IMG/VR virus record: IMGVR_UViG_3300029951_001074
Location: 1 to 20,343 of that record
Strand: one strand, 5' to 3'
Source of the DNA: a virus
DNA: 20,343 nucleotides
The first letter of the stretch is position 1; every line of letters begins with the position of its first letter. The position numbers were made by a program, and so were the translations under genes. The notes under the pieces are model-generated. The model saw only the letters and a list, made by a program, of their open reading frames with translations. It was not told the origin of the DNA and did no database searches. Below, in pieces: positions 16,101-20,343 of the stretch.

Positions 16101-16322
16101 GGATCCGGTACGCCAGGCACGGGCGCTGGCGGCGCGGGCGTCGCCTCGACGGCCACGAGCTCGGCCTGGACCGGAACCATGACCGGCGGCGGCGGCGCGG
16201 GCGGCGGCGTCAGCAGCGTCGGCGCGGGCGGGTCAGCCTCCGGACCCGCCGGCAGCACCAGCACCAGCGGCGCCGCCGGCGTCCCCAACGGCCTCGGCGC
16301 CGTCACCATCACCGCGAACTGA
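13146..16322 (+). CDS. Large tail tip / host-specificity protein with inserted carbohydrate-binding-like module and Gly-rich C-terminus
   Basis: A 1058-aa tail tip protein in the position of gp15 of gene transfer agents, expected to form the central tip and contact the cell surface. Residues 1-465 form the conserved tip core (LGLQIPVGWGTFRC near the N-terminus, YSATIVLAICEGPI, later QLEYLDRTNQYN and MFALLEPGDLLELTD). At about 469-648 (bases 14550-15089) a separate module begins NLLLWSQDF and ends near GAQVSQGVDIRAYA; this pattern is common in phage carbohydrate-binding-like insertions. The core resumes to about 850. From 914 to 1058 the chain is a Gly-rich domain (GGSGGMGD, GGGGGENL, GGGGAGGG), resembling glycine-rich phage adhesin tips. 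The start is GTG with AAGGA 8 bases upstream; no nearby ATG suits better. Confidence 0.85.
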   Translation: MAGRSASNAVTRYAGIQVQTSSLGLQIPVGWGTFRCRCNLVDYLDFKSVAQKAASGKGGATVTGYSYSATIVLAICEGPIDFITQVWVDAKNYAYNSVGSTVANTANASAASQVGLTLAHGAIGQSVWSYLTSAHPGHAIGYSGLAIVYAENYALDSGASTPDHSFEVVRQAGFTVSGYSGPDIDPSLMIADFFQNTRTGVPSWPVSGLLDPVTLTTAADSYQKYCIASGLLLSPVIDEERSASDALTEYLLATNSTCVWSEGLLKFIPYGDTTVTANGVTYTPDLTPVYSLGDDDYIVKADGDDPITVDIQDQSDAYNVVQLEYLDRTNQYNMAIALASDAANVAQYGARRQDPTTVHCVCTPAVAASAAQLYLQRTLYIRGQYKFKLGWMFALLEPGDLLELTDSGLGLAAYMVRIIQIDEDDKDATLDVTCEDLLVGVSNTPLYTMQAGQGTQVNKSVDPGGVEANLLLWSQDFTQSAWTKTDISVTASAAIDPITGATDAQKLVPSTADAPHGVSQSFAGFENANYTLTCYFQADEDYNAELALGDGGSNVATVSVDLVSGAVFATAIAGTAMIVAASVSQVGSTTWYRAQLTATIPAATIKATIKVLNDAGLSGFSGVGLEGLYVFGAQVSQGVDIRAYAATTAAILGPRVFNPPSPVTEGGMETWCALAGGPNWGGANIWVSLDGGDTYELVAETSQGPARFGLLTASYPIGADPDTADTLAVDLSASNGALTSAADAVAAANGTLCLVDNELISFSTATLKGPNRYNLTTYVRRGCLGTTIAAHAAGAGFVRLDSACVALPFLTSQAGASAYVKFQSFNLWGQGATPLANCVAYPFTPASNPAGASPNGNTAGGGEISPTTNPTYVSATDPSLAEAIPNGAFWFNSGTGVFYQRHAGAWVGVNQITGGTVLFSTTGAGNSGSFLVPANGPSSVTVLVKGGSGGMGDTVGAGYLGGGGGENLYTATVTPGSTVINWTCGGSGTPGTGAGGAGVASTATSSAWTGTMTGGGGAGGGVSSVGAGGSASGPAGSTSTSGAAGVPNGLGAVTITAN

Positions 16323-16342
16323 AGCTTTCCGAGGTCAGACCC

Positions 16343-18277
16343 ATGCGCTTTCCGCTCCGCCTGCTGGCGGCGGCTTCGGCCGTCGCGCTCGTCCCCGCCG
16401 CGGCGCTCGCCGCCCCGGTGCCGACCTACACGCCCGCGCCGACGCCCTACACCGGCGGCGAGTTGCTCTTCTGCACCAACTCGGCCGGGACCTCGTCCTA
16501 CCGGTGCGACACGTCGGACGTCGCCAAGGTCGTGCTGGGCGCGACCAACGCCTGGAGCGGGCCGCAGACGTTCGGCGGCGGCGTCTCGCTCGACACCCTG
16601 CCGGCGCATGTCATCATCGTCGGCGAGGACGCCTCGCTCGTCACCGGCGTCGGGCCCGGAACCGCCGGCCAGTTCCTGGTCAGCGGCGGCGCCTCGGGCG
16701 ACCCCAGCTTCACCACCCTGATCAGCGGCGCGCCGTCGACCGGCGACTGCGTCAAATGGGCCTCCGCCACCCAACTCGCCGACGCCGGCGTCCCCTGCGG
16801 CGGCGCCCCCGGCGCCAGCGGCGACCTCGTCTTCAATAACGCCGGCGCGCTGGCGGGGACGACGGATTGGCAACACCTATCGGGCGGGACGCTTTACAGC
16901 ACGCTGACCGGCGGCACGGCGGCGATCTCGCTGAACTCCAACGGCAGCGTAGACGGACAAATCGGCACGGTGGACTCGACCCATTTCGGGCTTTGCTATG
17001 GGGGCCCATCAACGCTCGGGACATGTCCGCTGGAATGGAGCGGCCTGGGTGTCTCGATCACCGGCAATCAGTTCAACATCACGATGACCAATACGACGAA
17101 CTTCTATTCAGGCTCTACGATCGCGCTGCAGTTCTATCCATCCGGTTCGTCTACTGGGACCGATCTGACAGTCGAGGCCGGGACTCTGTTGAATTTTGGC
17201 AGCGGAGCCGTTGGCCTCTGCTACGACACTTATTCCGGGGGCGCGATCATCGATGTCGGGAACGCTTGCGGCAACAAAGCAGGCGCGATGCAACTCGGCA
17301 CCCTGATCGCCAGCGCCGCGATCGATCTCCCTGACGGCGGCCAGGATACGACGAGTTTCCTAAGAGTCGGCGATCACGTCGGTCCCGGCAGCGGAATGGT
17401 GTTTGAAGCACCGGCTAGTGCCGTTATGCCGACGCCCGCGGTTGTCGCCTTCGGCGCCGGTGCGATCGGTCTTCCCGCTGCTGGCGTGCCACTCGGGCCA
17501 ACTGGACAGTATCTCTATCCCGGCCTGACGATCCAAGGCTGGCACACGCCCGGGACTGAGGGCTGTTCGGTCTATTGCCAAGTCGATGACATGACGTTCG
17601 AAGATCACGCGGGAAACGTCATTGCAGGCGTTCAATCACCCGTAAACAGTGCATTCGGCTATCCGTTCCCCTTCCTCATAGGCGCGACGCGCACAGTGAC
17701 GGCCAGCGCCGGCGACGAGGGGATGTATGTCAGCCAACTGCTGATTGGCGATATCATCCCGTCCGGCGCGGTCGAGGGTCCGCGTATCCTATTCCAGCCT
17801 GGGCCAAGCCAGACGTCGCCGGCGACCGGGCCGGCTTTCCTGGGAATTGGCCCGGAGTCACCGAGCAACAACAATTTCCGGTTCGGGCACTCCGGCAACG
17901 AGGTGTCGCCCTGGGATGACGACGGTACCTACCCGACTGACGTCGATGTTGCGGGTTGTTGGGGTACCGGCATTGGTGCGGGTGCGGGCTTCCAAGGCGG
18001 CGCGGGCGTCGTTTGGGAGGGAAAGCTTTGCCCGCTTTCGGGCGGAGGGTTCGAGATTATGAATGCTGCGAAGAGCGGCGATGCGCCGTTGAAGGCAGCA
18101 TTTTACCGAACCGTCGCCACAACCGTATCGGGATTGGCGACGGTTGATGCTTCGCCAAGTGTTGGGGATAGGGCGGTCGTCACCGACGCGACAAGTTGCG
18201 CTTTCAATTCGGCCGTCACCGGAGGCGGCTCCGCGAAATGCCCGGTCGTCTATACTGGCTCCTGGGTCGCGGGCTGA
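16343..18277 (+). CDS. Fibre-like protein with Sec signal peptide and paired cysteines
   Basis: A 644-aa protein next to the tail tip gene, probably a tail fibre or surface adhesin. Residues 1-24 look like a classical Sec signal peptide: MRFPLR, a hydrophobic Ala/Val/Leu core, and an ALA-A cleavage site near 23/24. This is odd for a virion protein assembled in the cytoplasm. The body is low-charge, Gly/Ser/Thr-rich beta sequence. The C-terminus (SVGDRAVVTDAT, then AVTGGGSAKCPVVY and SWVAG) matches an end motif seen in many phage tail proteins. The 14 cysteines fall in neighbouring pairs: 44/55, 136/152, 218/228, 293/309, 408/412, 539/563, 619/633. From about 16860 on, base composition is visibly less GC-rich than in the tail genes, suggesting recent exchange. 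The 3' end overlaps the convergent acyltransferase gene by 28 bases. Confidence 0.7.
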   Translation: MRFPLRLLAAASAVALVPAAALAAPVPTYTPAPTPYTGGELLFCTNSAGTSSYRCDTSDVAKVVLGATNAWSGPQTFGGGVSLDTLPAHVIIVGEDASLVTGVGPGTAGQFLVSGGASGDPSFTTLISGAPSTGDCVKWASATQLADAGVPCGGAPGASGDLVFNNAGALAGTTDWQHLSGGTLYSTLTGGTAAISLNSNGSVDGQIGTVDSTHFGLCYGGPSTLGTCPLEWSGLGVSITGNQFNITMTNTTNFYSGSTIALQFYPSGSSTGTDLTVEAGTLLNFGSGAVGLCYDTYSGGAIIDVGNACGNKAGAMQLGTLIASAAIDLPDGGQDTTSFLRVGDHVGPGSGMVFEAPASAVMPTPAVVAFGAGAIGLPAAGVPLGPTGQYLYPGLTIQGWHTPGTEGCSVYCQVDDMTFEDHAGNVIAGVQSPVNSAFGYPFPFLIGATRTVTASAGDEGMYVSQLLIGDIIPSGAVEGPRILFQPGPSQTSPATGPAFLGIGPESPSNNNFRFGHSGNEVSPWDDDGTYPTDVDVAGCWGTGIGAGAGFQGGAGVVWEGKLCPLSGGGFEIMNAAKSGDAPLKAAFYRTVATTVSGLATVDASPSVGDRAVVTDATSCAFNSAVTGGGSAKCPVVYTGSWVAG

Positions 18278-19344
18278 GGAACCCGCGCGCGCAAAGGCAC
18301 GCTGTCGGACACGAATTTTAGGCCCCTGCGAATTGGCGGCTCGAAAACGGTAGCTACCAAGACGCTCAACACCACCATCAGCGCTGCGGTAGCGAAGGCG
18401 TCTAGATGAATGATTACGCCGAGCCGAACACCGAACCTCGCGTGGAGCAGATAGAGCGGGTACGTGGCTAGGCCGAGCGCCCGGATCGCGCCGCTCAACC
18501 GGGCAAGCGCCGCCCAAATCCGGCGATTTAGGATAACCGACGATCCTGCTGTTACGACGAGCGTGATCCACACAATAACCGGGACCAGCTCTTGCGCCTG
18601 GAACGGCCGAGCGGCCCCCGCTCCAGACGATGCCGCGAAGGCGTTGAACATGATCTGAGCAATGCCCGACGCGAGGCAAACGAGCATCAGCGCCGACCGG
18701 CTGGCGGTCATGCCGTAGCGCATGGTCTCTCTAAATAATGCGCCGAGCGCGAAGTAGCAGCCGAACTGGACAAGGCTCAGTAGGATCGGCGGGACCATCT
18801 CAAAACGAGCAGCGTCGATCGGAGATGCCGCGTCGGCCGCTACGACAAGACGGCCAAGCCACCATAGGCCACTACCGATCGCCAATATACGGATTAGATT
18901 TCTCAGTGAAAGAAGGCTTTGCCGACCCAGTGTGCAAAAAACGAAGACGTAAAAGGTGATCTCAATTGGAAGTGTCCAGTAGACGGCGTCCACGTAAGGG
19001 CCTGTGAGCCAAAGACTGACGGTCCTAATGTACTGATTAAATAGACCCCCGGTATTTCCCGAGAACGCAACAATTGTCGCTGTGGCCGTTCCGCTTATCC
19101 ACGCCGCTGGCATTAGACGGGCGACACGCGCCTTGACGAATGACGAAGCCGTCGCGCCTTCGGCGGAGTAGGCGATGACGAAGCCCGAAATGACGAAGAA
19201 AACTTCCACGCCGACCCACCCGGCCCAGGCGAACGAAAGTCGATTCTGAGGAAAGGCGTGGTCGTAGTGGAACGCCATGACCATTGCTGCAGCCGCGAAC
19301 CGGATTAGGTCGAGGCCGAGGATGTGGCGATCATTCATTGCCAT
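18250..19344 (-). CDS. Acyltransferase family 3 (OafA/YrhL-like) membrane protein
   Basis: Inner-membrane acyltransferase likely to add acetyl or a similar group to surface polysaccharide (O-antigen, capsule or S-layer glycan). The 364-aa product has the family motifs in order: LDLIRFAAAAMVMAFH with Arg15 and the key His26, VGVEVFFVISGF near 44-55, VKARVARLMPAAW, and YWTLPIEITFYVF, followed by about seven further hydrophobic helices. A basic Pro-rich tail ends the chain. I chose the ATG at 19344; an ATG at 19338 and a TTG at 19353 are alternatives, and none has a clear Shine-Dalgarno. It is the only minus-strand gene, is less GC-rich than the tail genes, and overlaps the fibre gene tail to tail. 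Phage-encoded acyltransferases of this kind are known in lysogenic conversion, where altered glycans block related phages. Substrate unknown. Confidence 0.88.
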   Translation of the reverse strand: MAMNDRHILGLDLIRFAAAAMVMAFHYDHAFPQNRLSFAWAGWVGVEVFFVISGFVIAYSAEGATASSFVKARVARLMPAAWISGTATATIVAFSGNTGGLFNQYIRTVSLWLTGPYVDAVYWTLPIEITFYVFVFCTLGRQSLLSLRNLIRILAIGSGLWWLGRLVVAADAASPIDAARFEMVPPILLSLVQFGCYFALGALFRETMRYGMTASRSALMLVCLASGIAQIMFNAFAASSGAGAARPFQAQELVPVIVWITLVVTAGSSVILNRRIWAALARLSGAIRALGLATYPLYLLHARFGVRLGVIIHLDAFATAALMVVLSVLVATVFEPPIRRGLKFVSDSVPLRARVPQPATQEPV

Positions 19345-19514
19345 GACGAACAACTAACGCGGGTGTGGTCGCGCCGCCAAGACCCAACGCCAGGTTACAT
19401 CGCGCGGTGTATGACGCGCGCGTCGCTCCCAACGACCGATACGCCGCCCATTTGCGCGTCCCTCGTCAGTCGTCCGCTCCCTGTTCACCGCCGGATCGTT
19501 GAGGCTCGTACGAA

Positions 19515-19814
19515 ATGGACCCAGCCGCCTGGATCGCGCTTGCGGGCGCGGTTGCTACCGCTGCGATAAACCTCGGCGGCTACCTCATCGCCTGGGGCGT
19601 GATGAAGGGGACCGTCGCCGGTCTGGCGAGTCGGGTCGCCTCGCTCGAGGGGGAGATGCGCGCGCTGGACGAGCTCAAGCTCGACGTGGCGCGGCTCGAG
19701 ACCCGGCTCGACACCCTGATCGAGCAGGTCCGCGACCTGAACGCCTCGATCCGCTGGATGCGCGAGCCCGGCGAGGGCCGTCGGGCGCGCGGCCGCAGCA
19801 CGATCGCCGACTAA
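19515..19814 (+). CDS. Small membrane-anchored coiled-coil protein, possible lysis-region gene
   Basis: A 99-aa protein with one clear hydrophobic segment at about 5-30 (IALAGAVATAAINLGGYLIAW), then a heptad-like coiled coil from about 36 to 83 (ASRVASLEGEMRALDELK, RLETRLDTLIEQV), and a basic Arg-rich end. This layout, one N-terminal transmembrane helix followed by a coiled coil, resembles small phage proteins found near lysis genes (inner-membrane spanins or holin-associated proteins), but no conserved motif confirms one. GAGG at 19501-19504 lies 10 bases before the ATG. The 170 bases upstream, between the divergent acyltransferase start and this gene, hold no convincing gene or promoter. 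Confidence 0.65.
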   Translation: MDPAAWIALAGAVATAAINLGGYLIAWGVMKGTVAGLASRVASLEGEMRALDELKLDVARLETRLDTLIEQVRDLNASIRWMREPGEGRRARGRSTIAD

Positions 19815-19875
19815 GCCGCGGTCGCGTGGGATCGCGCCGGCCCTTCAAGCTCGACGTCACGAAAGGATCTGCCTG

Positions 19876-20343
19876 ATGTCCGAAACCACCCCCTTCACCG
19901 TCGCCGCCGCGGACGTTCAAGATGCGGTCAACGCCACGCTGGCCGGCCTGAAGTGGTTCGGCGACGAGGCCAGGCTCGCCCTGGCCTGGATCGACAAGTC
20001 CGTGCCCGGCGCCCAGCCGGCGCTGGCCGAGTTGTTCCAGGTCGCCGACGCGGCGGCGATGGCGCTCGAGGCGCAGGCGACGGGCGGGCTCGGCGAGGTT
20101 GTCGGCGTCGCGATCGAGGACGCGGGCGCGACCCTCGCCAGGCTGATCGCGACATCCGGCCTCGACCTCGCCGCGAAGGCCACCCTGTCCGCCGCCGATG
20201 TCGCGACGGTGAGCGCGGCGCGCGGCATCGCCCAGGACGCCATCTCCGTCGCCGCCGCCAGGCTGCTCGGGAACGCGGCGCGGGTCGCCTCGGCGAACCA
20301 GGCGAGCATCGCGGCCGGCGCCGCACCGGCCAGCGGCGGCTAG
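19876..20343 (+). CDS. Alanine-rich helical protein of unknown function
   Basis: A 155-aa protein that I do not recognise. It is predicted to be almost wholly helical and Ala-rich: an amphipathic start (VQDAVNATLAGLKWFGDEARLALAWI), a middle segment with LAELFQVADAAAMALEAQA, and a C-terminal half of small residues ending in a flexible AAGAAPASGG. There is no signal peptide, clear transmembrane helix or catalytic motif. AAAGGA at about 19860 precedes the ATG, and the stop is the last codon of the window. It follows the coiled-coil gene by 61 bases in the same direction, so the two may be cotranscribed. Genes here are often late-region accessory or lysis-linked, but the sequence does not decide. 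Confidence 0.6.
   Translation: MSETTPFTVAAADVQDAVNATLAGLKWFGDEARLALAWIDKSVPGAQPALAELFQVADAAAMALEAQATGGLGEVVGVAIEDAGATLARLIATSGLDLAAKATLSAADVATVSAARGIAQDAISVAAARLLGNAARVASANQASIAAGAAPASGG

Noticed and set aside
19324-19569. Small + strand open frame between acyltransferase and the coiled-coil gene
   Set aside because: It overlaps the acyltransferase start, is Arg/Pro-rich, has no good Shine-Dalgarno and looks like chance.
1-20343. Whole region as a gene transfer agent cluster
   Set aside because: The tail tip order matches, but the long tape measure, moron lipoprotein, fibre, acyltransferase and distinct capsid/protease types fit a phage better.
1-20343. CRISPR arrays, tRNA genes, insertion sequences or att sites
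   Set aside because: I saw no regularly spaced repeats, cloverleaf genes, transposase motifs or terminal direct repeats.

Overview
This window is the late structural region of a tailed bacteriophage, most likely a prophage with a long non-contractile tail (siphovirus type). The DNA is very GC-rich with strong third-position G/C bias. The gene families and the GC-rich palindromes between genes suggest an alphaproteobacterium, possibly Caulobacteraceae (Caulobacter/Phenylobacterium-like). The host assignment is inference. No terminase, integrase, repressor, lysozyme, tRNA or att site is visible, so only part of the element is present.

Layout, all on the + strand unless stated. Head: portal (1-1320), XkdF-type prohead protease fused to an acidic/coiled-coil scaffold-like tail (1479-2615), and major capsid protein with an inserted Ig-like domain (2631-4169). 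Neck: gp6-like connector (4320-4880), HK97 gp10-like protein (4880-5377), tail-terminator candidate (5381-5821) and an 81-aa unknown (5833-6078). Tail: tube protein (6080-6826), then a tail assembly chaperone that appears to be extended by a -1 frameshift (6830-7201, continuing to 7392). A lipoprotein gene with its own possible promoter (7544-8197) interrupts the tail genes. The tape measure follows (8310-10973), then the tail-tip set: DUF2460 distal tail (11043-11786), DUF2163 hub (11790-12701), NlpC/P60 peptidase (12701-13144) and a 1058-aa tip/host-specificity protein (13146-16322). This tip order is the one known from gene transfer agents such as that of Rhodobacter capsulatus. The long tape measure, the cargo genes and the fibre argue for a real phage rather than a GTA.

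Host-interaction end: a 644-aa fibre-like protein with a Sec signal peptide and 14 cysteines that fall into seven pairs (16343-18277). It meets, tail to tail and with overlapping 3' ends, a minus-strand acyltransferase-3 gene (18250-19344). Two small + strand genes of unknown role close the window: a membrane/coiled-coil protein (19515-19814) and an alanine-rich protein (19876-20343).

The points most worth attention are: (i) two nested GC palindromes that bracket exactly the protease-capsid pair, one of them supplying the portal's last codons; (ii) the frameshifted chaperone without a canonical slippery heptamer; (iii) a lipoprotein moron next to the tape measure gene; (iv) an apparently exported, cysteine-paired fibre; and (v) an acyltransferase whose transcript would run antisense into the fibre gene. 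Items iii-v together look like a host-surface remodelling or superinfection-exclusion set, which is inference.
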